Source of the DNA: CBDANZ01 sp965197865 | GTDB taxonomy: Bacteria > Acidobacteriota > Vicinamibacteria > Vicinamibacterales > CAVVIG01 | Direction: 5' to 3' | DNA: 64,000 nucleotides | NCBI GenBank assembly: GCA_965197865.1 | Contig: CBDANZ010000005.1 | Location: forward strand, 496,001 to 560,000 | Shown here: positions 26,261 to 35,821 of the stretch, piece after piece | Position numbering within the stretch: position 1 is the first letter of the stretch | Layout: each line of letters begins with the position of its first letter | The notes under the pieces: generated by a model | What the model was told of the DNA's origin: nothing | Seen by the model: the letters and a program-made list of their open reading frames with translations, nothing else | The model's database searches: none | Translations under genes and position numbers: made by a program

Positions 26261-26390
26261 GTCTTTCCCACCATCCGAGAACTGCTCCCTCAGTTTCCCG
26301 ATTTCCGGTCCCAACCTATTCCTTGGATCGGGCTGCGGCTCGTCGGGAGCCTCTACCGTTGTCGATACGCCCAGCCCTTTCGCGGGGATC

Positions 26391-26729
26391 TCATAGACGA
26401 CGTAAAGCTGCGACAGCCGGAGCTGCAAACGAAGGCCGCGGATCCTGCCCGTGCTGGCCCGTGGCGCTGGTCGAGGCATCACGGTTCGTCATCACCATTA
26501 GCTCGATTCCCAAGAAAAAAGCCACACAGTATCTTACTGAGTTAGAGGGCGACCGGTCCGGGAGGGCCGAAACACGCTGGTCATCGGTTAGGCGGAGCGG
26601 CCGGCGGCCCAGTTGGGCGCGCAGCGTCCGGTTCTCCTGAGGCAGGCAGGCGAGGGCATCAGCCTCGCGCTGGTGGAGCCAGGCCGTGAGCGTGAGGTGG
26701 AACCAGCGGAGGGCAGTGGCGTCAATCAC
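26391..26729 (-). pseudogene. Integrase-core transposase, N-terminal remnant
   Basis: The first 50 codons (LRWFHLTLTAWLHQREADAL, NRTLRAQLGRRPLRLTDDQR) match the start of transposases with an rve core seen in related bacteria; after that the sequence becomes unrelated. The sequence just upstream (CGGCTGACTAATGGGACACTATG, 26767-26789) resembles 54505-54527 beside another transposase fragment, so both are probably ends of one IS family. The catalytic domain is absent here. Confidence 0.55.
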
Positions 26730-26999
26730 GCGCGCGAGAATAGTTGAAAATCGCGCCCGTTTATGGGGTTCGGCTGACTAATGGGACACTATGGGTTCAT
26801 CGAAATGCAGCGTGCGCCCGGTGCCCCGGGGGTAGCCGAGGCGAAAGCCGGAAGCACGTCGGAGTACCGCTCAGCGCAGGTGGCACGCGCAGGCCGGCAT
26901 TCAAGGGGCGGAGTCAGGATGCGGGCGAGGTTCGTCGGCACCCGCCGTCTGAGTTCCTCGAACCAATTGAGGACGATGTTTATCCGCCCGCGCTAAAGT

Positions 27000-29714
27000 C
27001 TACCGGCGCCTCTGGATTTCTTCTAGCACCTCGCCCAGCCGCCGGACCTCCTCTCCGTAGAGTGCCCAGTTGCCCTCGCGCTGCGCCTGGAGTGCTCGCC
27101 GGTAGTGATCGAGCGCGCGAGTCGAAAGGTCGTCGGTCGGCGGCTGCGCGAGCCCAGAAATCACCGGGTCGCCAGCCGGAGGCCCGGTCCCGTCCACCGT
27201 GTCGGCTGGGTACTCGCCGCCAGCGCTGGCAGCCGGGAAGAGACGATTCAGCGCAAGGTCGAGCGTGTCCTCCATCACGATCTGATTCTGATGGGCCACG
27301 ATCACGCGCTTCAGCTCGGGAATGCGCCCTCCCGCTGCACGCAGATACAGTGGCCGGATGTAGAGAAGCGACTCCTCGATCGGGATGATGAGCAGCGTGC
27401 CCTGGAGCACTTCCGAGCCCTGCTGGTTCCAAAGCGTGATTTGCGGGGAGATGGCCTGGTCCTGGTTGATCCGCGCCACGATCTGGCGCGGCCCGAACAC
27501 CACTTTCTGTTTCGGAAACTGGAACACGAGCATCCGGCCGTACTGATCGCCGTCGCTGCGCGCGACCATCCACGACGCGAGGTTGTCCTTGCGCGCGGGC
27601 GTGAAGGGGAGCATCTGGATGAACTCAGGCGCCTTCTCGCCGGGCAGCCGCATAATCGTGTAGTACGGCTGCATCACCTGCGGCTGTGGGTCGGCGTCCA
27701 TCGTCGGGATTTCCCAGAGGTCTTCCTTGTTATAGAAGACTGCCGGGTTGGTCATGTGGTAGGTCGCGTACATGGCCGACTGCAGCGTGAAGATTCCTTC
27801 GGGATACCGCAAACGCGCCCGCATGTCTTCCGGCATGTCGGCGAGTGGGCGGAAGAGCTCGGGGAAAATGCGCTGGAGGGTGAGCGCGATCGGATCCCGA
27901 TCATCGATCAGATAGAAGACGACAGTGCCATGGAAGGCGTCCACAGTCACCTTGACCGAATTCCGGATGTAGTTGATGCCGTTCGGCGCCGGTGTTGAAT
28001 AGGGGTACCGAGCCGTTGTGGTGTACGCGTCCTGCACCCAGACGAGCCGGCCGTTCGAAATGACGAGGTACGGATCGGGGTCGTAGCGCAAGAACCGCGC
28101 GATTCTTACCACGCGCTCAGAAAGCCGACGGTAGAACATCACCCGGCTGTCGTCGGTGATGTCGTCGTTTAGAAGCAGCCTGAACGAGCGAAACCGGATG
28201 CTGAAGAGGAGTCGGCTGAAAAAGCTCGAGAGGGGAACCCCGCCGGTGCCTTCATACGACTTATAGATGTTATCGTCGCCTTTCGGATAGTGAAACTCCC
28301 GGGCATTGGTCCTTACAAACACATGGTCGTTCGACAACTGACCGTAGTAGATGCTCGGTTCCTTGACCTCCAGATCGACCGACGATTGCGGTGGCAGATC
28401 CTTGATGAACAACACGGGCAGGCCTTCGGGCGTGACCTGGTTGACGGGACCGAGTGTGGCGCCGTAGCCGTGCGTGAAGGTGAGGCGCTCGTTAATCCAG
28501 TTGCGGTTCGGCAGGCTCTCGGAGTTCAGTTCACGCGCCGACAACATGATTTGACGATACTGCCCGTCGATCGTGTACCGGTCGTTGTGCACTGAGACGA
28601 AGTCGTAGTAGGTGCGGATCTCCTGGATTTGCGAGAACGTCTGCAGGAGGGGCTCGTGATCCCAGAGCCTGACGTTGTCGAGCGACGCGGCGTTGGCCTC
28701 GATATCGGCGCGGGTGAGGGCGGAGTCGCCAGACAGCTCGCGCTCCTCAACGTTATCGAGCGCGAAGGCCTTCCGAGTGGCCGCGATATTGTGTTCGATG
28801 TAGGGCGTCTCACGCACCTGCTCGTTTGGCGCCACGACGAAGCGCTGCGTCAATCCGGCCGCCGCCGCGCCCGCGACGCTGACGCCCGCGTACACGGCCA
28901 CGGCCGCAATGATTGGCCACCACGAGGTCGCGGTCGCCGTCTGAAGCAACGCCAGAGCTGCCGCCACGACGGCTGCGACCATCAGGATTCGCAACGCCGG
29001 GATCCTTATGGCCGCGTCCACGTTCAACACGCCGTGAATGATGCCGGCCGGCGTTGTAAGGAGCTCCGGAACGTCGAGATATGCACCGAAGGCAAACACA
29101 AGCAGCAGCGCCGCGGCGAGTGCTGCCAGGTGTCGTCTCGCCGGGCCGGCGATCCTCACGCCGCGACTAAGATCCACCGCGCCGGCCAGCGCGTACACGA
29201 CGCCAGCCAGCACGGCCGAGACCACGACGAGCGCGAACAGATATCCGCGGAACACGTCCAGGAAGGGCAGCCGAAACACGTAGAAACTGATGTCGTGACC
29301 GAGCACCGGGTCGACCTCGCCGAAGCTCTGTCCGTGACGAAAGAACAGCCAGGTTTGCCAATGGCTCGACGCCCACAGCCCGAACAGCAAGGCGACCACG
29401 CCCGCCGCCGCCCTGGCCGCCAGCTGAACCGCGCGCCGGCTGAGCACGATCGGGCCGTCGCTCGTCGTGAGCACCAAGTCGCGCGGCGACAGGGTTCGCG
29501 TGGCCACGCTGACGTTGAGAAACAGGACGGCGAACGCCACCGCTATGCCCGCCGCGGCTAGCCCTCCTCGCGTCGTGAGGGTCCTCAGGAACACCGACTG
29601 ATACCCCGTCTCACCGAACCAGAGCCAGTCCGTGTAGAAGACGACGGTGGTCGGCAGCAGGATGGCTGCAAGGAGCACTGCCGCAACGACGATGACACGG
29701 CGGGAGAATCGCAT
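27000..29714 (-). CDS. UPF0182-family integral membrane protein
   Basis: The 904-residue protein has seven or so hydrophobic segments in its first 290 residues (VIVVAAVLLAAILLPTTVVF, LLFGLWASSHWQTWLFFRHG). A large extracytoplasmic domain follows (YIEHNIAATRKAFALDNVEE, YGATLGPVNQVTPEGLPVLF, YPEGIFTLQSAMYATYHMTN), and the end is charged (QREGNWALYGEEVRRLGEVL). These blocks define UPF0182, a large conserved membrane family of unknown role. Length is in the normal range and the gene is uninterrupted. It stands alone; 230 bp upstream is free of genes. Confidence 0.92.
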   Translation of the reverse strand: MRFSRRVIVVAAVLLAAILLPTTVVFYTDWLWFGETGYQSVFLRTLTTRGGLAAAGIAVAFAVLFLNVSVATRTLSPRDLVLTTSDGPIVLSRRAVQLAARAAAGVVALLFGLWASSHWQTWLFFRHGQSFGEVDPVLGHDISFYVFRLPFLDVFRGYLFALVVVSAVLAGVVYALAGAVDLSRGVRIAGPARRHLAALAAALLLVFAFGAYLDVPELLTTPAGIIHGVLNVDAAIRIPALRILMVAAVVAAALALLQTATATSWWPIIAAVAVYAGVSVAGAAAAGLTQRFVVAPNEQVRETPYIEHNIAATRKAFALDNVEERELSGDSALTRADIEANAASLDNVRLWDHEPLLQTFSQIQEIRTYYDFVSVHNDRYTIDGQYRQIMLSARELNSESLPNRNWINERLTFTHGYGATLGPVNQVTPEGLPVLFIKDLPPQSSVDLEVKEPSIYYGQLSNDHVFVRTNAREFHYPKGDDNIYKSYEGTGGVPLSSFFSRLLFSIRFRSFRLLLNDDITDDSRVMFYRRLSERVVRIARFLRYDPDPYLVISNGRLVWVQDAYTTTARYPYSTPAPNGINYIRNSVKVTVDAFHGTVVFYLIDDRDPIALTLQRIFPELFRPLADMPEDMRARLRYPEGIFTLQSAMYATYHMTNPAVFYNKEDLWEIPTMDADPQPQVMQPYYTIMRLPGEKAPEFIQMLPFTPARKDNLASWMVARSDGDQYGRMLVFQFPKQKVVFGPRQIVARINQDQAISPQITLWNQQGSEVLQGTLLIIPIEESLLYIRPLYLRAAGGRIPELKRVIVAHQNQIVMEDTLDLALNRLFPAASAGGEYPADTVDGTGPPAGDPVISGLAQPPTDDLSTRALDHYRRALQAQREGNWALYGEEVRRLGEVLEEIQRRR

Positions 29715-29975
29715 CAGCCGTTATCATGCCAGAAATCCCAGTCGATTGGATAGGGGGACCCCTGTTCACAATTACGGTGAAATCAGCGGCGGCCTACTAA
29801 TCACGCTCGGCTTGTTCGGTCCCGTCGGCCGCGCTCTCGTAGTGGCCAGGAGTAAGATACCGTTTCCAGCCCCACTCAATGGTTTGGTTTGGGCGGCCTG
29901 GTCAACTCGTGTAGTTCGCGAACCGAATCGAGAAGCCTTGTGCCTTGGGATCGCGCCCGGCGACCGGAAAATTCC

Positions 29976-30628
29976 ATGAATGAGCGACTTCTCACGGCCG
30001 AGACGGAGGAGGACTTCCAAGCAGTGGGCTTGCTAGGCCGCGAGGCTCTCATCTCATTAACTCAGGCAGTGTATGAGCCCAGCAAGCACCCTCCTTCCTT
30101 CTGACGGCGTCGCTCCGAGTCCCACCGACGCGAAGCGGATGTTGGAAGCGTATGCTGCTGCGGCCTTGCCGGGCTCGACCAACGAAGAAGCGCGCAAGTT
30201 CGTGCGTTCGGCCGTTGCCTTTGCTGACTCTCTCCAGCATCGGCGTTCAGCACGCAGGGCCGATGCTGAACTGGCCTTTGCAGGAGTGGAATCAGTTGCC
30301 CGGATCGTAGAGATTCTTTCCGGGCAGGCCTCGCCTTCGCGTGAGCCTTGGCAAGGTGTAGAAGTCCAGGGCCGATACTTTGCTTGGTCTGGCCCCACCC
30401 TACATGCCACTAGACGCTCGATGGCCCATACCGACTCCGGCGGATCTCCCGAACGCGCTGCGGGCAGTCGGAATGACACCCAGCTTTGGCATGCGCGCTC
30501 GCTTGAATCATCACCTTGCCCAAGGCGGGTACCAACTGTTTGAAACTGATCGACGAACCTGGCGTCGCGAGTTGCTCTATGCGGGCCACGGGCGTGCGGT
30601 CCTACTCGTAAAAGCCGAGCGCACGTGA
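29976..30628 (+). pseudogene. Hypothetical protein with two frameshifts
   Basis: Three successive frames form one protein: MNERLLTAETEEDFQAVGLL to PSKHPP, then a shift near 30103 to DGVAPSPTDAKRMLEAYAAA and GVESVARIVEILSG, then a shift near 30415 to RWPIPTPADLPNALRAVGMT and AGHGRAVLLVKAERT. The N-terminal two thirds are helix-rich and resemble proteins found beside abortive-infection or ATPase genes, but I cannot name the family. Two single-base lesions in 650 bp suggest decay. Confidence 0.6.
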
Positions 30629-30708
30629 TCGTTTCGTTCCTTCTGATCGCGCCCACGCGTCAGAGCAGGCTCCGCCGCCGTTGTGGTTCACCATCATGAG
30701 GTTTCACG

Positions 30709-31071
30709 ATGAGTACCAGAATCGGCATCGCCACGGTTGCTTTGGTCGTCCTGCCGCTCTTGTGGGTTGGGGCGCAGCGCCTCAAGCCTGGCGAATATAG
30801 GATCTACGGGCATGGCACCGCGTCGTGCGGTAGCTGGACCAGCGAGTCGGCGGAAAGTGCGCGCACGAAGACCCCAAGCATTCCTCATGTCGGCTAAAGA
30901 GCATGAATACTCGGGTTCGTGACCGGGGTTGGCTGGACCCAGCGCTTGAAGCTCCGCGAGACAGATTCAAACGCCTTGGGGGCGTGGGTGGACACCTACT
31001 GTCAGCAGAACCCACTCGAAACTCTCGCCACGACATCCGCCCAGTTCGTGCTCGAACTGCAGGTGCCCTAG
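30709..31071 (+). pseudogene. Small secreted protein, Rap1a/HdeA-like, frameshifted
   Basis: The start gives a signal peptide (TRIGIATVALVVLPLLWVGA) and SCGSW. After a shift near 30880 another frame continues with GVGWTQRLKLRETDSNALGA and WVDTYCQQNPLETLATTSAQ to a stop at 31069-31071. A first Cys after the signal and a second in the WVDxYCxxNPL block are the pattern of small Rap1a/HdeA-like periplasmic proteins with one disulfide. The frameshift and an extra stop between the halves make it non-functional as read. Confidence 0.55.
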
Positions 31072-31469
31072 CCAGACTGAGTGAATTTCTGACGGCCGTT
31101 GTCATCGACGTTGCCGATCATGCGGAGGAAGCGATTGACCGTGCGGTGATCCCGATGAAGCCGTCGCGCAATACTGCGACCGGAGCGCCCCTGAGCCCGA
31201 AGTGTAACGATCACAGACCACGCCAAAGCCGGCTGTTCGCCATTGTATCGCTCACGGCGCCGGAATTCCTTACGTGTGTGAAACTCGGGTAGGCTACCTT
31301 GTCGCGGAGGTACTCCGCCCGAACCGATTCAACGATGCTTGTCATGCAACAAGAAGTAGTTATGTCCAGCGGCAACGGGCGCAGGGGCGTGCGGTTGGCT
31401 TACAGCCCGGCGTTGGGCCCAGAGCCGCGCCGTTGGAGATTCGGCCACATGGCGCCGTGGTGGTGAAAG
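31072..31469. other. Degraded region with HTH remnant and repeat copy B
   Basis: On the minus strand 31077-31197 reads GRSGRSIARRLHRDHRTVNR, a helix-turn-helix typical of transposase or invertase N-termini, without a body. 31204-31256 matches the repeat at 3757-3810. Nothing else is recognised up to the IS6 copy. Confidence 0.4.
31204..31256. repeat. Dispersed about 54-bp repeat, copy B
   Basis: This is the partner of 3757-3810. The pair agree over GTAAC, ATCACAGAC, the CGCCAAAGCCGG core and TTCGCCATTGTATCGCTCACG. Sequences on both sides are unrelated, so the unit itself is the repeat. Confidence 0.6.
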
Positions 31470-32213
31470 GGCATTGTCAAGTTGAGGTGGCGACTGGCAG
31501 AGTAGACCGATGGCCAGCCAGGCCCCGACCTACGACGGCTACCGGTTTCCGGCTGAGATCATCAACCACGGCGTCTGGCTCTACCACCGTTCTTGTTTGA
31601 GCTTCAGGAATGCCGAAGATCTCCTGGCTCAACGGGGCATCACCGTCTCTTACGGGGCTATTCGGCAGTGGTGTCGGACCTTCGGACCTGAGTACGCGCG
31701 TACGCTTCGGCGGCGGCGAGGCCGCTTGGGCGACACGTGGCACCTGGACGAGCTGTTCGTGAACATCCAAGGCCGGCGGCAGTATCTCTGGCGGGCTGTG
31801 GACCAGGACGGCGACGTGATCGACATTCTCGTCCAGCCCAGACGCGATCAGCGTGCGGCCGAGCGCTGTTTTCGTGAACTCCTGAAGGGGCAGGGCCGCG
31901 AACCGCGACGACTGATCACGGACAAGCTACGCAGTTGCTCGGCTGCCCACCGTGCGGTCATGCCGTCGGTTGTGCACAGCACCGAATGATATGAAAACAA
32001 TCGAGCCGAAGTCTCTCACCAACCGACCCGGCTGGGCGAACGTGCAGAATCTCTGCCGGGTGGACCGAAACCTGCTGCGGTCGGCTCACCACCGTTTGGT
32101 CCGAACGCGAGCGTTCATCGAATGGGATGCGGTGACGTGCGCCTGCTGAACGAGAGCGGGTCCTCGGCCTCGAAGGGGGAGGAACGCGCCGTCTTGATCA
32201 ACTTGACAGTGCC
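31470..32213 (+). mobile_element. IS6-like element copy 3, diverged and internally deleted
   Basis: Terminal repeats GGCATTGTCAAGTTGAGG (31470) and CAACTTGACAGTGCC (ending 32213) bound 744 bp, 61 bp shorter than copies 1 and 2. The transposase (MASQAPTYDGYRFPAEIINH from 31510) is clearly diverged from them. It has a TGA just before YENNRAE near 31987 and a deletion between HQPTR and VQNLCRV that breaks the frame. The element is dead. Its right end offers an outward TTGACA about 230 bp upstream of lgt. Confidence 0.75.
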
Positions 32214-32436
32214 CCGATCGGGCGTGTCCCGCGTGTCGGATCGAGAGAATGTCGCCGGGTACTCGAGGTTCTACGGACCCCACCAAAACGGGGTCGGGAG
32301 CGTCGGACTGGGTGTGAGCCCCCTGTTTGGCGCTCCACCATCTCTCTGGGTGGGGAGCAAGCCTCCAAAGGTGTTTCCTAGTCTCCGACTCAACGTCGGC
32401 TTCGCGTGGTGAAGACGACACGGCCACCAAACTAAC

Positions 32437-33690
32437 ATGGTCGGAGGCTACGTCCACGACATAGATCCGGTGCTTGCCGATGTCGCCGGCGTGCACCTCT
32501 GGTGGTATGGTCTCGGCTTCGCCCTCGGATTCCTGCAGATCCATCGGTTCCTGGTCAGCGGCCGCGCGCGCCTGAGCCTCTCACGGCGCGATGCCTGGAC
32601 GCTGTCCATCCTGATGGTGGTCGGTGTGCTGGTGGGCGGCCGCTCGTTCGCGATCGCGTTTGACGAATGGCCGTTCTACCGGGAGCATCCCGGGCTGATG
32701 CCCGCCTTCTGGCTTGGCGGCATGGCGACGCACGGTCTTCTCGTCGGCGCCGCCGCGGCGGTAGGACTTTATGCGGTCGTGCGGAAGAAGCCCTTTCTGA
32801 CGCTCGCCGACACGCTGGTCGCCCCGGGGGCATTCCTGATGGGGGTGGGCCGATTCGGCAACTTCATCGACGGGCAGATCGTGGGCAGCGTCACCGACGT
32901 CTGGTGGGCAGTCCAATTCCCCTACGCCGACGGCTTTCGCCACCCGGTGGTGCTGTACGACGGCGTGAAGAACCTGCTGCTCATACCGCTGCTACTGCAT
33001 GTCCGCCGGACCAACCCCACGCCGGGCGCCGTCGCGGCCCATTTCGTGTTCTGGTATGCCTTCCCGCGGATCTTCATCGATCTCTTCCGCGACTATCCGA
33101 CGCACCGGCTTGCACTCGGGACGGGGCAGACGCTGAACCTCGTCATGGCGGCGATGGGCGTCGTACTATTAGTGCGCTCGCGGCTACGGCGATTGGGGCG
33201 CTTGAAGAGTACCGTGTCGGGCACGGTTCCGCCGACTCGGGGGAGCGATGCCGCCCCCGACTGGGTGCAGCGCGTCGCGTTCTCCTGCCTGCTCACGTTT
33301 TGCCTGACGATCCCCAGCAACTGGACTCAGAACGTTCCGGTCAGGTACGGCGCGCGTCATGCCGGTCTGACGCACTCGTGGCTGTACCCGCCAATCGACT
33401 CCTCCTCCGGCAACGCCCGCAGCGCCACCGCCCGCCTCGGACGACGCCGTGCGCTGAGCGGCCGCTACCTGGAGCCTGCGAGGACATCGGGGAATCCTGC
33501 GACGAGGCTCCGCCGGCCACTGGCAGAGATCGACCGCTCTCCCAGGTACACATCAAAGAGCGCCCAGCAGAGTGCCCGCGAATCGATCTCCGCCGTGGAC
33601 CGTTCGCCGACAGTTGTTCTCACTAGGCCGTCAGGGCCGCACGAGAAGACGATCTCGGTGCCTTCAGCTAGTTCGCGCACGCTGAAATAG
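32437..33690 (+). CDS. lgt: Prolipoprotein diacylglyceryl transferase with C-terminal extension
   Basis: Lgt transfers diacylglycerol from phosphatidylglycerol to the lipobox cysteine of prolipoproteins in the inner membrane. The first 255 residues carry the family marks: HLWWYGLGFALGF with the active-site region, FWLGGMATHGLLVGA, the signature VGRFGNFIDGQIVG, and later FPRIFIDLFRDYPTHRLALG with GQTLN and a final helix VMAAMGVVLLVRSRL. About 160 residues follow, including another hydrophobic segment (VAFSCLLTFCLTIP) and TQNVPVRYGARHAGLTHSWL; beyond residue 345 the frame lies antisense to the next gene, so the true end may be earlier or the extension is chance. Confidence 0.85.
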   Translation: MVGGYVHDIDPVLADVAGVHLWWYGLGFALGFLQIHRFLVSGRARLSLSRRDAWTLSILMVVGVLVGGRSFAIAFDEWPFYREHPGLMPAFWLGGMATHGLLVGAAAAVGLYAVVRKKPFLTLADTLVAPGAFLMGVGRFGNFIDGQIVGSVTDVWWAVQFPYADGFRHPVVLYDGVKNLLLIPLLLHVRRTNPTPGAVAAHFVFWYAFPRIFIDLFRDYPTHRLALGTGQTLNLVMAAMGVVLLVRSRLRRLGRLKSTVSGTVPPTRGSDAAPDWVQRVAFSCLLTFCLTIPSNWTQNVPVRYGARHAGLTHSWLYPPIDSSSGNARSATARLGRRRALSGRYLEPARTSGNPATRLRRPLAEIDRSPRYTSKSAQQSARESISAVDRSPTVVLTRPSGPHEKTISVPSASSRTLK

Positions 33691-34205
33691 CCGCGGAAGC
33701 GCCCGAGGGCCGCCTCACCGCCGTGCATCTTCAACTCGCTCGCCGCATGCTCCACGCGCGGCTCCAGCGCATCGTCGAACGCCTCCCTCATCGCATCGCC
33801 CGCCACATCGCGCGTCATGACAAGGCGCAGGGTCATCGGGATGCGCATGTCGAGCAGCCGTCGAAAGAACGTGCGGTCACGGTTGAGTTCGGATACCGGC
33901 CGGCCCGCAAAGGAAGCGAGGTGCTTGTGGGCCGCGTCGGCCTCGACGTACAGGCCGTACGCGTACACCTTCACGCGAAAGATGGTCCGCTGGCGGGTCG
34001 CCGTGCCCGTGAGCTGTTGCAGGGGGCCGCCACCGGCAGGCGCCAAGACGACCGGGAACGCCACGCCGCTCTGCCGGTCCACCCTCGACGGCTGAGCGGC
34101 AGGCTGGCCGGCCGCGCCCGCGTGGAGAAACAGAAGAGGGATAAGAGCCGCCAACCAAGGCGCAAGCGGACGGCCGTCGCCGAGCGGTCGCCTGGTTCGA
34201 TGCAT
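33465..34205 (-). CDS. Chalcone-isomerase-like exported protein
   Basis: From ATG 34205 the 246-residue product starts with a Sec signal (LAPWLAALIPLLFLHAGAAG). A CHI-like domain follows: SGVAFPVVLAPAGGGPLQQLT, the core IFRVKVYAYGLYVEADAA, then LDMRIPMTLRLVMTRDVAGD and TEIVFSCGPDGLVRTTVGER. Bacterial CHI-like proteins of this type are non-catalytic fatty-acid-binding or unknown. It converges on lgt, with 226 bp of overlap between the frames. Confidence 0.75.
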   Translation of the reverse strand: MHRTRRPLGDGRPLAPWLAALIPLLFLHAGAAGQPAAQPSRVDRQSGVAFPVVLAPAGGGPLQQLTGTATRQRTIFRVKVYAYGLYVEADAAHKHLASFAGRPVSELNRDRTFFRRLLDMRIPMTLRLVMTRDVAGDAMREAFDDALEPRVEHAASELKMHGGEAALGRFRGYFSVRELAEGTEIVFSCGPDGLVRTTVGERSTAEIDSRALCWALFDVYLGERSISASGRRSLVAGFPDVLAGSR

Positions 34206-34685
34206 CGTGCCCGAACGCGCATGATACACGGGGGATACCGGCACGGTGAGGCCTGAGACGATGATGGGCCACAGTGCGGTTTGTATTCGCACCTCCACCT
34301 CAAGATCTCTATGGTGCCGCGGCTGACTCGAGATGTGTTGATGGAAACCGTGAAGAATCCTGAACGGACAGGCCACTTCGTCGAGTCTCTGAAACGCCTG
34401 AGACGGGGCCACCAGTCCAACCAACCTCTTGGTGTTATTGAGCGATTCCGTCAAGACAGTTCCGCAGTAGTCGGGCATCATCCGGGGCATGCACACAACG
34501 ACACCCAACCAGTTACGGTGAAGCCAAGATGGAGCTGTTCATTGAGGCCCTCAACCGGTCCTGGGCAAGGGGATCGACGCAGAAAGCGAACCACACGATT
34601 CGCCCGACTCAGCGCTGGTAGGACCAGTACGCTGTCGAGTGTCTTGAACGTTCACGCACCAACCTCATCTGTTTGACCGCCGCGT
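34206..34685. other. No gene recognised
   Basis: Frames in both directions are open for up to 130 codons here, but none has a recognisable domain or ribosome site. It may contain eroded coding sequence upstream of the CHI-like gene. No repeat or RNA is seen. Confidence 0.4.
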
Positions 34686-35238
34686 TCACTCGCCCCTACG
34701 CACCTCTTGCGCCGCCCTCTTGTCCTCGTACATTCGTTCGTCCGCTTCCCTGAGCGCAGGAGCAACGTCGGTGATGCCGGGGCCCACCTCGGCGCAACCG
34801 ACGCTCAGTCCCCCGGTGGATGGCAGCCCCGATGCCTCCAGCGCGGCCCGAAACGCCGCCTTGAGTTCCTCGCTCTTGTGCATCGCGCGATCCAGGGTGC
34901 AACACATCAAGGATCACGAACTCATCGCCGCCCCAGCGGAAGACGTAGTCGGACTTCCGCATGCGCTGCTTGAGGAAGCTGGCGACCTGCTGAAGGACCC
35001 GGTCACCCGCCTCGTGGCCCAGCGAATCGTTGACGGCTTTGAGATTGTTCACGTCGAGGAACAAGAGCGAGACTGGGATACCGTACCGACGATGACGATC
35101 GAGTTTGTGACCAATGACGTCCTCGAAGAAGCGTCGGTTGTAGCAGCCTGTCAGCGAGTCGGTGCCGGCAACTTGGTATAGCTTTTCTGCGTCAACCTCA
35201 CTGACTCTCTCGTTGGCACGCCAGTGTTCGCAACCCAT
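34686..35238 (-). pseudogene. GGDEF diguanylate cyclase, frameshifted
   Basis: The frame from 35238 gives the DSLTGCYNRRFFEDVI start of a GGDEF domain, the metal and substrate segment VSLLFLDVNNLKAVNDSLGH and the active site RWGGDEFVIL. The reading then shifts near 34905 and continues in a second frame with LKAAFRAALEASGLP, LSVGCAEVGPG and ALREADERMYEDKRAAQ. Intact domains make cyclic di-GMP. There is no sensory domain upstream, so the 5' end may also be lost. With the frameshift after the active site, it is probably inactive. Confidence 0.75.
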
Positions 35239-35579
35239 CTTGTCCTGGGCTCGCGCGAGCCGGCGCCTTCCCTGAAGTTATTGAGACGACACAGAAATAC
35301 TTAAAATGACTCTAGCGCAACCTGGTGACCATTGTGTCACCTGGAATGAGGTTGGCCTAAGTGACAGTTGAACCAAGACTTAAGACGACAGGTCCATCTG
35401 GGTGGGCGGTCAGTGCCTAACGGGCCCTGTGCCAGTACGAGATACCCCGCTAGTCATTCTGTACATTGATCAACTGGGGAGGATGGGTCCTGATGCGCGG
35501 GATCTAAATCCTGGCAACTGCAGGGCACCATGGCTGACATTCCGGGGTGGGCTATCAAGGGAGACTGGTTCGATACATG
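35239..35579. other. No gene recognised
   Basis: This 341-bp stretch upstream of the GGDEF gene and to the left of MITE copy 2 has no convincing reading frame. It is locally lower in GC near 35290-35390. Confidence 0.4.
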
Positions 35580-35760
35580 CTAGCAGTCCGTGGTGAAAGT
35601 CCGTCTGCATTCGACGAGCGATGCATCCTCGTGGCCTGCGTTGCTCCTCCATCAAATACAGGCGGTATTCTCGGTCGTCGCGCCTTGCCCGCGAGGCGCC
35701 TCGCTCGTCTCGGTGCAGCGCCCGACTTTCACCATGATGGTATGGACTCCTCCCGGTTCC

Positions 35761-35800
35761 GATGCGGCATGATGTGCCGCATCAGCTGATGCCCATCAGC
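35761..35800 (+). promoter_or_regulatory. Twin hairpins upstream of the IS1111 transposase
   Basis: GATGCGGCA-tgatg-TGCCGCATC (9-bp perfect stem, 35761-35783) is followed at once by GCTGATG-cc-CATCAGC (7-bp perfect stem, 35785-35800). Both sit between the left end and the AGGAGGAAA ribosome site of the transposase gene. They could bind the recombinase or limit translation from outside transcripts. Confidence 0.55.
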
Positions 35801-35821
35801 CACAACCAGGAGGAAACCGAA

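Noticed and set aside
34206..34508. A 101-residue N-terminal extension of the CHI-like protein
   Set aside because: The signal peptide begins at 34205, and the preceding codons lack any conserved character.
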